Source of the DNA: an uncultured Flavobacteriales bacterium
GTDB taxonomy: Bacteria > Bacteroidota > Bacteroidia > Flavobacteriales_D > Sanyastnellaceae
Direction: 5' to 3'
Length of the DNA stretch: 64,000 bases
Assembly: GCA_938085425.1 (NCBI GenBank)
Contig: CALKGQ010000002.1
Coordinates: 1-64,000, forward strand
Below the pieces are notes generated by a model. The model did not search any database. It was not told where the DNA came from and was given only the letters and a program-made list of their open reading frames with translations. Position numbers and translations under genes: made by a program. Shown in pieces: positions 18,193 through 26,437 of this stretch. Numbering within the stretch: position 1 is the first letter of the stretch; the number at the start of each line of letters is the position of its first letter.

Positions 18193-18726
18193 TCAGTTGG
18201 ACTTGGGGTGAACAGTGACGGTAAGCACAAGCGCTGTGCCTCCTCCGTCGCAAGGTAGACATTCTGCGCGGAGGTTGTTTTCAGATAAGATGCGGAGGTC
18301 CATCAGGCCCAAGCCTGCGCCTCCAGCTGCAGTCCGGTGGCCATTCGCCAAACGGTCCAGTCGTGCGCCCTTCATTTCCTCCATGGGCAGGGAAAGGGCC
18401 TTTTCCAATGCCAATTTCAATTCTGAAAGGAGGTGGCTGTCCACTTCATTCGTGCTGTCCATCACCAAGGCTCCTGCGTCATTGACCCCAATGGAGAGCG
18501 TGGCATAACCGGCGTGCTTGGAAAGATTCTGTATCCATTCAATCAAGCAGCGCATTGCCCTTTTGTGGTCCGCCTTGGACCATGCGAGTGTGCCCAAAAT
18601 GCTTTCTCCCCATGCCAACATCACATCCCCTTGCCGCTCGGTCAGGTTGCCTGACATGCGCACTGCAGGAGCACGCAATGACCAAGCGGTTGCAGTCTTG
18701 GGTCGATGGGTTTGCTGTGAGGACAT
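18193..18726 (-). CDS. SiaB-family protein kinase (GHKL-like fold)
   Basis: The 177-residue protein has a DHp-less, histidine-kinase-like ATPase fold. A helix containing LIEWIQNLSKHA gives the N box asparagine, and AGGAGLGLMDLRILSEN is the glycine-rich lid. There is no membrane segment. SiaB of Pseudomonas phosphorylates SiaC. This gene sits immediately upstream of the SiaC-like gene with a 3-bp gap, which strongly suggests a kinase-substrate pair. It is divergent from the methyltransferase gene. The assignment rests on motif order and context rather than overall identity. Confidence 0.8.
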   Translation of the reverse strand: MSSQQTHRPKTATAWSLRAPAVRMSGNLTERQGDVMLAWGESILGTLAWSKADHKRAMRCLIEWIQNLSKHAGYATLSIGVNDAGALVMDSTNEVDSHLLSELKLALEKALSLPMEEMKGARLDRLANGHRTAAGGAGLGLMDLRILSENNLRAECLPCDGGGTALVLTVTVHPKSN

Positions 18727-18773
18727 GACTTCATTGTCAAGGAACGAACATTCTGGCCCACTTTTGCACCCAC

Positions 18774-19556
18774 ATGGTGGATGTATTGCAAAGTGACGTG
18801 TGGAAAACCGACCCTGAGTGGTTTGGCCCTTGGTTCAATACGGAGGCGTACCACATTCTGTACGGTCATCGAAGCGAGAAAGAAGCCCAAGACTTGGTGC
18901 ATGCCCTCCATCGGGGCGGGCACTTGGGTGCAGCTGGAAGGGCCCTCGATGCTGGTTGTGGTGCAGGTCGTCACGCAAGAAGTCTGGCACGACTCGGTTG
19001 GGAAGTAGAGGCCTTTGACCTTAGCCCTTTGAGCATCGAATCGGCGCGCACAACATCCGACAACCTCGCTGGACAATTGACCTTTCACGTGGACGATTTG
19101 AGGTCATTGACGGAAAGAACATCATGGAAAGGGGCCTTCGATCTCACCACGAATTTCTTCACGAGTTTGGGGTACTTCGAAGGACCGGAAGCCCAGCTGG
19201 GAGTTGTCCGTGGACTGGCAGAAACGTTGAAGCCGGGTGGCAAATTGTTGGTAGACTTCCTGAATGTACATCGTACCGCAAATCACTTGGTGCCCTTCGA
19301 GAAGCTGACCCGAGGCGGGATGGAGTTTGTCATCCACCGCAGAATCCATGGGGGGTGGATTGAGAAGTCCATTCAATTCGAGTGGAAAGGCAAACGAGAG
19401 CACCATGTGGAAAGGGTCCAGGCGATGACTCCTGAAGATTTGCAGGACATGATTGTTTCATCTGGGCTCAAAATGCAAGACCTTTGGGGTGATTATGCGT
19501 TGAACCGTTGGTGCGATGAGTCACCTCGGACCTTGATGCTGGCCCAGCGAATTTGA
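18774..19556 (+). CDS. Class I SAM-dependent methyltransferase
   Basis: The 260-residue protein has motif I LDAGCGAGRHARSLARLGWEVEAFDLS, a motif II-like acidic segment (FHVDDLRSL), a post-motif region LKPGGKLLVDFLN and a C-terminal beta hairpin with W and H residues. The N-terminal WFNTEAYHILYGHRSEKEA is a recognisable lead-in of a Bacteroidota methyltransferase group. The methyl acceptor is unknown. The next gene (ZIP transporter) starts 19 bp after the stop, so the two may be cotranscribed. Confidence 0.88.
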   Translation: MVDVLQSDVWKTDPEWFGPWFNTEAYHILYGHRSEKEAQDLVHALHRGGHLGAAGRALDAGCGAGRHARSLARLGWEVEAFDLSPLSIESARTTSDNLAGQLTFHVDDLRSLTERTSWKGAFDLTTNFFTSLGYFEGPEAQLGVVRGLAETLKPGGKLLVDFLNVHRTANHLVPFEKLTRGGMEFVIHRRIHGGWIEKSIQFEWKGKREHHVERVQAMTPEDLQDMIVSSGLKMQDLWGDYALNRWCDESPRTLMLAQRI

Positions 19557-19575
19557 TCCTCCGAACCTCACCGCC

Positions 19576-20352
19576 ATGTTCTTGACGGCATTCATTTTCT
19601 TGATCACCACGCTACTCGGCGGTGGGGCATTTGTATTGATGGGCCAAAGAGGCCTGGACAATTTGGGGCACATCCTCTCATTTGGGGGTGCCTTCATCAT
19701 TGGCATGTGCTTCCTGCACCTCGTTCCTGAAGCTTTTGGCGCCACAGAATTGGCAGGCATCTTTGTGTTGATCGGGTTTTTGCTTCAAGGCGGACTGGAA
19801 TACATGAGTCAAGGGATCGAGCATGGTCACTTTCATGCCCATGAACACGATGAGCACTGCGAGGACCCCAACTTGAAAATCAGACTTCCTTGGATGGCAC
19901 TCATCAGTTTGAGTCTTCATGCCGCCTTGGAAAGCATGCCTGTGGTAGGAGCCCACGAACACCACGCTGGGCACGTCCACGGACCTCTTGCTTTGGACCT
20001 TGTCGATTGGGGACTGGTGACTGGTTTGGTGTTGCACAAGGTGCCTGTATCCATGGTCTTGATGGCCATGATGGTCGAGTCTCATGTGCCACGTCGACAG
20101 GCTTGGTGGGTCCTTGTGTTCTTTGGATTGGCTCCTCTTGCCGGGATGGCCATCTTCGAAGGTCTCTTGCATTGGCTCCCTTCGGAGCTCATGGTGTCCT
20201 TTCCGGGAATGATGCAAGCCATGGTGGTTGGCATCCTTCTGCACATTGGCACCACAGTGCTCTTTGAAGCAGGGGAGGGACATGCTTTCAACAAGAAGAA
20301 ATTCTTGGCCACTTGCTTGGGGCTTGGCCTTGGCTTGCTGGCTTTTGCATGA
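19576..20352 (+). CDS. ZIP-family divalent metal transporter
   Basis: The 258-residue integral membrane protein has about eight helices. Histidine-rich loops (EHGHFHAHEHDEHCED and HEHHAGHVHG) lie between helices, as in ZIP importers. The conserved metal-site helices are visible as SLHAALESMPV and GLVLHKVPVSMVLMAMMVES. Zinc is the most common substrate in the family, but iron or manganese is possible. No Zur or Fur box was identified upstream. Two small hairpins follow the gene. Confidence 0.92.
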   Translation: MFLTAFIFLITTLLGGGAFVLMGQRGLDNLGHILSFGGAFIIGMCFLHLVPEAFGATELAGIFVLIGFLLQGGLEYMSQGIEHGHFHAHEHDEHCEDPNLKIRLPWMALISLSLHAALESMPVVGAHEHHAGHVHGPLALDLVDWGLVTGLVLHKVPVSMVLMAMMVESHVPRRQAWWVLVFFGLAPLAGMAIFEGLLHWLPSELMVSFPGMMQAMVVGILLHIGTTVLFEAGEGHAFNKKKFLATCLGLGLGLLAFA

Positions 20353-20382
20353 TGAAGCGATGATTTCCTTCGACGAATGAAA

Positions 20383-20413
20383 CCAAATCTTCTTTGGACC
20401 CGTACCACGGGTC
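20383..20413 (+). promoter_or_regulatory. Two adjacent hairpins upstream of a small ORF
   Basis: The first is CCAAA-TCTTC-TTTGG (20383-20397); the second is a perfect 7-bp stem GACCCGT-ACC-ACGGGTC (20397-20413). The second ends 3 nt before the ATG of the 33-codon ORF. There is no U tract, so they are poor terminators. They might act on translation of the small ORF or protect the 3' end of the ZIP mRNA. Confidence 0.35.
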
Positions 20414-20416
20414 GAC

Positions 20417-20518
20417 ATGAGACACTACCGCATCCACATCAGCACCTCCAAGCTCGAGACCATTGAATTGGCCAAATCATCCTTTTGCATCAAAATGATG
20501 TCCTACGGCTTGAATTGA
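20417..20518 (+). CDS. Possible small protein, 33 aa
   Basis: ATG at 20417, stop TGA at 20516-20518. The peptide starts MRHYRIHISTSKLETIELAK and ends KMMSYGLN. Roughly three quarters of third codon positions are G or C, much as in real genes here. It fills most of the gap between the ZIP gene and the convergent HMG-CoA lyase gene, which ends 4 bp away. I know no family for it. It has no signal peptide or membrane segment and is rich in basic and hydroxyl residues. It could equally be a chance ORF in a 3' untranslated region. Confidence 0.35.
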   Translation: MRHYRIHISTSKLETIELAKSSFCIKMMSYGLN

Positions 20519-20522
20519 GGCA

Positions 20523-21398
20523 TCATCCGAACAAGTCTGCCGCCAAGCTTTCTGCTTGATCCAATGCAGACAAGGAGTCGGGTTGCCAAAGCCCACTTTG
20601 ACGGGCCCACTCAATGACCCGTTCAGAGGGCGCATTGCCCACCAGGTCGTCTTGGGCCATGGGGCATCCTCCGACGCCGCGCAATGCGCCATCCATTCGC
20701 AAGCAGCCACCTCGGTGCGCTGCTTTTGTTTTTTCAAGCCCTTCCAAAGGGTGAAGGTGCAGGTGAACGCCCACACGTTCAACACCCCAAGACCCAACGG
20801 CAGCTTTGGCCATGCTTTCCACCAATTCCGGAGTGGCAGCGCCCACCGTGTCAGCCAACGAAATGACCGTTGGAGCGCATCGGTCCATGATTTGATCTCC
20901 AAAGAACATCACCATGGACTCATCCCATGGGTCTCCGTAGGGGTTTCCAAAGCCCATGCTCAAATACACCACGAGTTCTTTGTTGTGCTTCTGACAAAGG
21001 TTGGCTGTGATGTCAAGCCTCCGCCAAGCCTCGTCCATGCTCGCCCGTGTGTTCCTTTCTTGGAAAGTGGGGGAGAGGGACATTGGAAATCCCAAAACAT
21101 CGACGGCAGAGTATGACACGGCTTCCCTCGCGCCGCGTTCATTGGCGACAATGACCAGAGCTTTGCTCTTGGACAGGGCCCATTGCCCTTCTTCCTCCAA
21201 CTGTTGGATCACCTTCGCAGTGTCGGCCATGGCAGGAACAGCCTTGGGAGAGACAAAGCTGCCCATGTCCAAAGTATCGAAGCCGACGCGCAAGAGAACC
21301 CTGTAATACGCGAGTTTGTCCTCCGTGGAAATGGGGTGTGGCCATCCTTGAATGGCATCACGCGGGCATTCTACCAAATGCAGAGGGTCACGATTCAT
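20523..21398 (-). CDS. mvaB: Hydroxymethylglutaryl-CoA lyase
   Basis: The 291-residue TIM-barrel protein has the family's catalytic segments: LVECPRDAIQGW (arginine and aspartate of the active site), GVHLHLHP (metal-binding histidines) and GGCPMAQDDLVGN with the catalytic cysteine. It cleaves HMG-CoA to acetoacetate and acetyl-CoA at the end of leucine breakdown. The frame stays open upstream to 21509, but the homologous N-terminus starts at MNRDPLHLVE (21398). The minus strand upstream reads TATTTTG-CCTGC-ATG, a near match to the -7 box. Related isopropylmalate or homocitrate synthases lack the GGCPMA loop, so lyase is preferred. Confidence 0.92.
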   Translation of the reverse strand: MNRDPLHLVECPRDAIQGWPHPISTEDKLAYYRVLLRVGFDTLDMGSFVSPKAVPAMADTAKVIQQLEEEGQWALSKSKALVIVANERGAREAVSYSAVDVLGFPMSLSPTFQERNTRASMDEAWRRLDITANLCQKHNKELVVYLSMGFGNPYGDPWDESMVMFFGDQIMDRCAPTVISLADTVGAATPELVESMAKAAVGSWGVERVGVHLHLHPLEGLEKTKAAHRGGCLRMDGALRGVGGCPMAQDDLVGNAPSERVIEWARQSGLWQPDSLSALDQAESLAADLFG

Positions 21399-21489
21399 GC
21401 AGGCAAAATACAAGCAGATGGGCCAACTGAAACCTTTGCTTATGAATTGGCGTAAGGAGGGGAGACATTGACCCACCACACCCATTCCC

Positions 21490-21744
21490 ATGAAACTCGA
21501 CACCTTCAACAGGCTCCCGCTGGATCAAAAGACCAACTACATGTGGGACCACGGCACATGCCTTGCGCAACGCATCATCGAGAACCGATACATCCTCTGC
21601 ATCTTTGAAGTGAACGGCTTCTTTGTCGAGGCCATTTACTCCCGACGCAACAACCGTGTGAATGCCATTTTGCCCATTGCTGACATTCCGCAGTGGGAGG
21701 GATATGTGGACCAGGTCCTCACGAATCTTCTCAAGCTCAATTGA
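21490..21744 (+). CDS. Conserved hypothetical protein, 84 aa
   Basis: A small soluble protein without signal peptide. It shows a plausible alpha/beta fold: a helix over DQKTNYMWDHGTCLAQRII, then strands RYILCIFEVNG, FFVEAIYSRR and VNAILPIAD. Similar short proteins occur in Bacteroidota without assigned function. It is divergent from the HMG-CoA lyase gene and overlaps the convergent comEC by 8 bp at its 3' end. The ATG at 21490 follows CATTCCC with no Shine-Dalgarno. No function can be offered. Confidence 0.75.
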   Translation: MKLDTFNRLPLDQKTNYMWDHGTCLAQRIIENRYILCIFEVNGFFVEAIYSRRNNRVNAILPIADIPQWEGYVDQVLTNLLKLN

Positions 21745-23473
21745 TGGGCAGCACATCAATCGGATGTGACGACATCCCGACGGTACGTTCATGGACCCAC
21801 ACCTCTTGAGGTGGTTGGGTCCATTTTGTTTCTGCATCTTGCCACCGCCCTGTATTTCTCCAGAGTCCTCGGTGAAGTTCTAGCTTCCCCGCGAGGCCCA
21901 AGGAACGTGCAGCATGGACCGCTCTCACGGAATCTCTTTGATGTTCATACCATGCCTCAGCACGGTGACCGTCTTCCAACAAAAAGCAATTCGTACGGCC
22001 TTGCAAATGCCACAAACGCCACTGCGGGTCCATTCTTGAATGAAGAAGCGTGGCCAACATGGCGAGGCACATGGACCCGGCCCATGCGGCCCGCACCATG
22101 CTTCGGCGGGCCATGCCGTGGACCAAGCGCAGCAACCAGAGCCCACTGATACCCAAGACGCCAAGCCTCCCTGTTGGGTTGGACCAAGGTTGATGGGACG
22201 ACGTGGTCCATGGGGCCGTTGTCCATCCTTCCAATGCCTCTCCCAAGGCCTCGGCCATCCAGCATGCGGCAGTCATGCCTCCATTCCAGCCCAAACATCC
22301 CAAACCAAACAAGATCCCAAGAGCCCACATCGTTGGTCCTGCCAAAATGTTGGCGGGGTAAAAAAGAACAGGAAAGGCATCGAAGGTGGAGGTGGTCCAT
22401 GGCAAGGTGGCCCATTGCGCCCTGAATGGGACCCGCCAGGCCAACCATCTTCCCCGCAATGCCAAAAGCGATGCCGTGGCGACAAAGGACAATTGGGCAC
22501 CCAGCTGACGAGGGACATTGTTGTCCAACAATGCCACCACACAAGCTGCCATGCCCAAAGCGTACCATGGGCTAGGACGTTGCCCTCTGGCAACAGACCA
22601 CCAAAGACAAAGCAGCATGACCCAAGCGCGCAAGGCGGAAGTGGGGTGGCCGCAAGCCATCACAAAAGCGGCGGTGGCCAAAACACCCAATACACTGGTT
22701 CTTCGGACCACTCGGTGCTGGCTTCGAAGCAGCACCAAAAAGAGCAACCCCACCAGCCCCACGTGGTAACCACTGACGGAAAGCAAGTGGCCCAAGCCAA
22801 TGGCAGAAAAGGCCTCTCGTACTTCTGAAGCGACCGCGCGCTTGTCGCCTGCGAAGACCCCGAGAAGAAGCCCATTGTCATTGTTTCTTGTTTGGCGATC
22901 CACCCATGACCGCCATCCCAAGGCAAACTGCCTGGTCTTGTCAACCATGGTGGCCCCGTCTTTCAGTGGAGATGAAGCGATCATCGATGCTGTGCCATCC
23001 ATGCCCTGCTCGTCCAGATAATCTTCAAATGGAAAAGCATCCGCAAGGTCAAACGTGTCAGGCATGCGCCATTGAAACCAGCCTCTTCGCGGTGCCAAAG
23101 CCATGTCTGATGGCAGAGACATCCACACCTTCTTGGGCGAACCATGGCGGGCAAACAGCCACCAAGGACCTCCTCGCTTTTGAAGAGAATCCCTTCGCGC
23201 TGATGGCACGTAGCATGGCACCGCAACACCTTGGTCCACCCATGAGCTGGTGGAAGGGGAGTGGCCAGCAAGTGTCTGATGGTCGCCTTCCATACATGCC
23301 CCACAGCACCATCCCATGATGATGAATCCGAGGCAAGACTTCCAAGCACGAGGTTCCAGTACCACGGCCAATGCCCCCAACAAAAGCCAGAGCATCCAAA
23401 CCCATTCACTGCACGCAGGGCGAAGGATGGAAGCACTCCACAATCCCAAGGCCGTTGCTGCTGTCCAAGGCAT
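21737..23473 (-). CDS. comEC: ComEC/Rec2-family DNA uptake channel protein
   Basis: The 578-residue polytopic membrane protein has an N-terminal OB-like region (with an open-reading DUF4131-type segment) and the competence domain starting near LLLGVFAGDKRAVASEVREAFSAIGLGHLLSVSGYHVGL, the family hallmark, followed by multiple helices. It lacks a full C-terminal metallo-beta-lactamase-like domain, having only about 150 residues after the last helices, as in many Bacteroidota homologues. ComEC moves single-stranded DNA across the inner membrane during transformation. No other competence gene is close by. Confidence 0.88.
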   Translation of the reverse strand: MPWTAATALGLWSASILRPACSEWVWMLWLLLGALAVVLEPRAWKSCLGFIIMGWCCGACMEGDHQTLAGHSPSTSSWVDQGVAVPCYVPSARRDSLQKRGGPWWLFARHGSPKKVWMSLPSDMALAPRRGWFQWRMPDTFDLADAFPFEDYLDEQGMDGTASMIASSPLKDGATMVDKTRQFALGWRSWVDRQTRNNDNGLLLGVFAGDKRAVASEVREAFSAIGLGHLLSVSGYHVGLVGLLFLVLLRSQHRVVRRTSVLGVLATAAFVMACGHPTSALRAWVMLLCLWWSVARGQRPSPWYALGMAACVVALLDNNVPRQLGAQLSFVATASLLALRGRWLAWRVPFRAQWATLPWTTSTFDAFPVLFYPANILAGPTMWALGILFGLGCLGWNGGMTAACWMAEALGEALEGWTTAPWTTSSHQPWSNPTGRLGVLGISGLWLLRLVHGMARRSMVRAAWAGSMCLAMLATLLHSRMDPQWRLWHLQGRTNCFLLEDGHRAEAWYEHQRDSVRAVHAARSLGLAGKLELHRGLWRNTGRWQDAETKWTQPPQEVWVHERTVGMSSHPIDVLPIN

Positions 23474-23574
23474 CCAGAAAGGTCAGTGGCATAGGCCGTC
23501 ACTGCGCAAAGACTTCACCCGTGCACGGCTTTCATTTGCTGGGCGCTACGATGGGTTGTGGATCAGCGGGGGCC

Positions 23575-24621
23575 TTAACCCAAGCCTTTCAAATCTCGGG
23601 CGCGTTGGACTCCTCGAATGAAGTGCGACCAAACGATGCTGCCCGACCACCAACCCTTCAGAGGTCCTTGTCGGACACGGAGCTTCTGCAATGCTCGGCG
23701 CTGTTTCAGCACACGAGGCAAGGCGAGATAAAGGCCGCCATGGGCCCTCCCTACAGCCAGAAACTGCCTCCAATCGCCAGAACCAAGCATCCGAAATGCC
23801 GCCATTCCATCCAAGGTCATCCGGCGGAACATGAACCCCGGCCACCAGCCTTGCCGGTTTTTCAACATGACGATCAAATTGTTCCGAAAGTTCAAATAAG
23901 TCTTGAAGGGACTCGATGCTTGGAGTGTTCCGCCGCCTAGGTGCTGCACAGTGGCATTGCCTGCACAACCAATGCGGTGCCCTAGGTCTTGAAGTCTCCA
24001 GCAAAGGTCGATTTCTTCCATGTGCGCAAACAGGTCGCCGTCAAAGCCATTTGCTTCCTGCCATGCTTCTTTTTGGATGAAAAAACATGCGCCTGAAGCC
24101 CAAAAAACATCCCGCGATTGTCGATGCCAACCATCTACTGGTTCCGTCGCGCCAAAAATCCTTCCAAGGCAAAATGGATACCCGTCGCCATCCATCCATC
24201 CTCCGGCGGCGCCAGCATGCTCGCACAGCCGCGGATCATCGTCTTGCACAATGAGAGGGCTCGCTGCCGACCAACCGTGCACCTTCATTTCCTGAAGCAC
24301 AATGTCCAGCCAGCCAGGGGTGACGCGCACATCTGAATTCAACAAGACGTAGGTGTCTGCATCAATCTCTTGCAATGCCCGGTTGTACCCCTCAGCGAAA
24401 CCATGATTGGCAGCCATTGGCAACAACTGAACACGATCTGCATGGTTCGAAGCCAGCCATGACAAACTTTCATCTGTGCTTCCATTGTCTGCCACCCAAA
24501 TCGCAATGTCCTCTGTTGTGCCGGCCAACAACGGTGGAAGGTAGGTCTGAAGGTGCGACAGGCCATTCCAATTCAACACAACGACGGCCACCTCGGACCT
24601 TTGGCTTGCAACAGAGGTCAT
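23575..24621 (-). CDS. Family 2 glycosyltransferase
   Basis: The 348-residue GT-A fold enzyme has the nucleotide-sugar site in VVVLNWNGLSHL and VADNGSTDESL, the metal-binding DxD equivalent in LLNSDVRVTP, the acceptor region FWASGACFFIQKEAW, and EEIDLCWRLQDLGH near the catalytic base. It resembles rhamnosyltransferase-like proteins acting on cell-surface polysaccharide. The ATG overlaps the stop of the upstream GWxTD gene by 4 bp, so translation is probably coupled. Sugar and acceptor are unknown. Confidence 0.92.
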   Translation of the reverse strand: MTSVASQRSEVAVVVLNWNGLSHLQTYLPPLLAGTTEDIAIWVADNGSTDESLSWLASNHADRVQLLPMAANHGFAEGYNRALQEIDADTYVLLNSDVRVTPGWLDIVLQEMKVHGWSAASPLIVQDDDPRLCEHAGAAGGWMDGDGYPFCLGRIFGATEPVDGWHRQSRDVFWASGACFFIQKEAWQEANGFDGDLFAHMEEIDLCWRLQDLGHRIGCAGNATVQHLGGGTLQASSPFKTYLNFRNNLIVMLKNRQGWWPGFMFRRMTLDGMAAFRMLGSGDWRQFLAVGRAHGGLYLALPRVLKQRRALQKLRVRQGPLKGWWSGSIVWSHFIRGVQRARDLKGLG

Positions 24622-26123
24622 CTCGGGTTGTAGAAGAGGTCTTCTGGTTCCGTCCGTGAAAAGGAATCTCTTGGGTTCAGCCGGTTTTGCATGGACTCTG
24701 TCACACGCAGCCTGTTCTCACGCGACTGAAGCTGGCTCAACCAATCTTCATTTTGGCGTTCCCCCAACATGTCGCTGTGCAACATCTCAAAGCATTCTGA
24801 CACCACATGGGGCGCGAAAAACAAGAAGCGTTTGTTGTTGAACCGGCCTGCTTTGTGGTAGTGCCAAATCTCGTAGGGATAATAATCTGTTTCGTTGTGG
24901 CGCTTCACCACCGTGTTTGGCTGACCAAAACGCAGAAAGATGTTGCCCATTTCTGTTTGGCTTCCCTGGCCTTGTTTGCAATCGCCATAGGCGTCGTCCA
25001 CGAATGCAATCCGATCAAGGTATTGCAGATGGCGGGCCTCAGCCTCAGCGGCGGACTGGCTTCTTTCCAACCAAAAACCTGAGATGTATTGCTGCATCTG
25101 CACCACATTTCGCTGAGGCACAAGAACATTCTGGATGGTGTTCTGCTCATTGGTGGACGCCATTGCAAGGTGATCGAACAGATGCCGGACAAGCCTGTCA
25201 GGATCTGTCAATTTCAGTACAGAGGGGAGAAGCGGCGAGGAATACAACGTTGCACTCTCGTCGCACATGTCGTCTGGCCCATTGCCATCATATGCAGCAA
25301 CACGGCCTGGCAACACGACATCCCTGGACACGACAACATGTCCCTCACGGGTGCGAACTTCGAGCTTCAATGTAGGCTGGTCGCGCTCTGGAGTAGAAGG
25401 GGTGCAGGGCAAACTCTCCAGGACTGGCACCACAGAGCTGGCCTTCAGACGTTTGTATTTGGTGCTGGCGACATCCCATTCTCCAAATTCATTGGCCCAA
25501 CCCAACGCCAACAAAAACAACGAGTCTTGGCCCACAACCTCATGGATCCGATGGAGCTCGAGATAGAACATGGCGGCGGATTGTTCCAACGCAACCTGAC
25601 GGCCCACCCAAGGAATCAAGTCCAATCCACTGTGCACCATGTTGGGGTCGCTGTTTGCACTGGCCTTGGCATGGGTCGAGACCATCATGGGGTCCATGAT
25701 TTCTGGAAATCCCCCAGGCGGAATGCGATATGTCAAATTCGACACATGCAGCAACTCATCTCCGCGTTCCACAGCCCACTCCACAGAACCGAGGCCATCT
25801 GGAACTGCAATCCTGTCGACGTGCACATGCTGAAGTTCAGAGGAATCCGCGACATCAGGACGGATCAAGATGTTGTTTTTGGCGAAATCCAACACATCGC
25901 CTTGGGAAGACACAATCACGGTAAGGGTCAAGCTGTCGCTTGGATCTTGCGCGTTGGACATCCATGACGTCTGAATGTCCAAATACGCCTGGCCATCTGG
26001 CATCCTTTGGCTGAGTGCGTCGCATTGCCAGCTGTGCTGGGCTGCGCAACGCTGTGGGTTCAATATGACGGCGCAAGCAAAGGCACAGGCAACCGTCCAG
26101 CGTGAAAATGAATGGAACAACAT
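24618..26123 (-). CDS. GWxTD domain-containing exported protein (variant motif)
   Basis: The 501-residue protein has a signal peptide (MLFHSFSRWTVACAFACAVI, cut near CAAQ). The middle is beta-rich. The C-terminal domain contains QGSQTEMGNIFLRFGQPNTV followed by YYPYEIWHYHK and RFLFF, which aligns with the GWxTD family pattern GWxTDxGxIxxxxGxP, with W replaced by S and D by E. Function of the family is not established. The start at 26123 gives a good signal peptide; the frame is open to 26183. A TATTTTCG box lies 6 nt upstream of this ATG. It is the first gene of an operon with the glycosyltransferase. Confidence 0.78.
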   Translation of the reverse strand: MLFHSFSRWTVACAFACAVILNPQRCAAQHSWQCDALSQRMPDGQAYLDIQTSWMSNAQDPSDSLTLTVIVSSQGDVLDFAKNNILIRPDVADSSELQHVHVDRIAVPDGLGSVEWAVERGDELLHVSNLTYRIPPGGFPEIMDPMMVSTHAKASANSDPNMVHSGLDLIPWVGRQVALEQSAAMFYLELHRIHEVVGQDSLFLLALGWANEFGEWDVASTKYKRLKASSVVPVLESLPCTPSTPERDQPTLKLEVRTREGHVVVSRDVVLPGRVAAYDGNGPDDMCDESATLYSSPLLPSVLKLTDPDRLVRHLFDHLAMASTNEQNTIQNVLVPQRNVVQMQQYISGFWLERSQSAAEAEARHLQYLDRIAFVDDAYGDCKQGQGSQTEMGNIFLRFGQPNTVVKRHNETDYYPYEIWHYHKAGRFNNKRFLFFAPHVVSECFEMLHSDMLGERQNEDWLSQLQSRENRLRVTESMQNRLNPRDSFSRTEPEDLFYNPR

Positions 26124-26168
26124 GTGAAGCGAAAATACAGCGCAGTGCGCTGGGGAAATGTCGGGCAC

Positions 26169-26195
26169 AAAAAAAACCAACATCTCTGTCGGTTT
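26169..26195 (-). terminator. Intrinsic terminator of tRNA-Ser
   Basis: On the minus strand, AAACCGAC-AGAGAT-GTTGGTTT forms an 8-bp stem with one G-U pair, followed directly by a run of T. It lies 7 bp past the 3' end of the tRNA. Confidence 0.75.
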
Positions 26196-26202
26196 CTTTT
26201 GC

Positions 26203-26287
26203 GGAGGCTGAGGGATTCGAACCCCCGGTACCTTGCGGCACGCCGGTTTTCAAGACCGGTGCAATCGACCAACTCTGCCAAACCTCC
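26203..26287 (-). tRNA. tRNA-Ser(UGA)
   Basis: 85 nt on the minus strand. The acceptor stem is GGAGGTT/..AGCCTCC. The anticodon arm is CCGGTCTTGAAAACCGG with anticodon TGA. It has a long serine-type variable arm (CGTGCCGCAAGGTACCG) and a T arm GGGGGTTCGAATCCCTC. CCA is not encoded. The anticodon reads UCA and, by wobble, other UCN codons. Confidence 0.96.
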
Positions 26288-26294
26288 CGGACTG

Positions 26295-26302
26295 CAAAAG
26301 TA
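26295..26302 (-). promoter_or_regulatory. -7 promoter box TACTTTTG for tRNA-Ser
   Basis: A perfect TAnnTTTG match on the minus strand ending 7 nt before the mature tRNA 5' end, which implies a very short 5' leader. The same 8-mer is used for rpsA. Confidence 0.5.
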
Positions 26303-26437
26303 GCACAACACATTCAATCCGCATCCATGTGGCTTCAATTAGTACGCCACTCCACTTCACAAACCCTATTGAATGATAATATACATTATGTTAAGTGATA
26401 AAAGGAATGATTGAAAGCACACTCCAACCTGACAACG

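Noticed and set aside
22040-22828. Plus-strand ORF of 262 aa
   Set aside because: Antisense to comEC; rich in P, G, Q and H as expected from a shadow of a membrane protein gene; no homology-like pattern.
25089-25967. Plus-strand ORF of 292 aa
   Set aside because: Antisense to the GWxTD gene; no start context and no domain.
26203-26287. tRNA-Ser as an attachment site with a duplicated 3' end
   Set aside because: I found no direct repeat of the tRNA 3' end and no integrase nearby.
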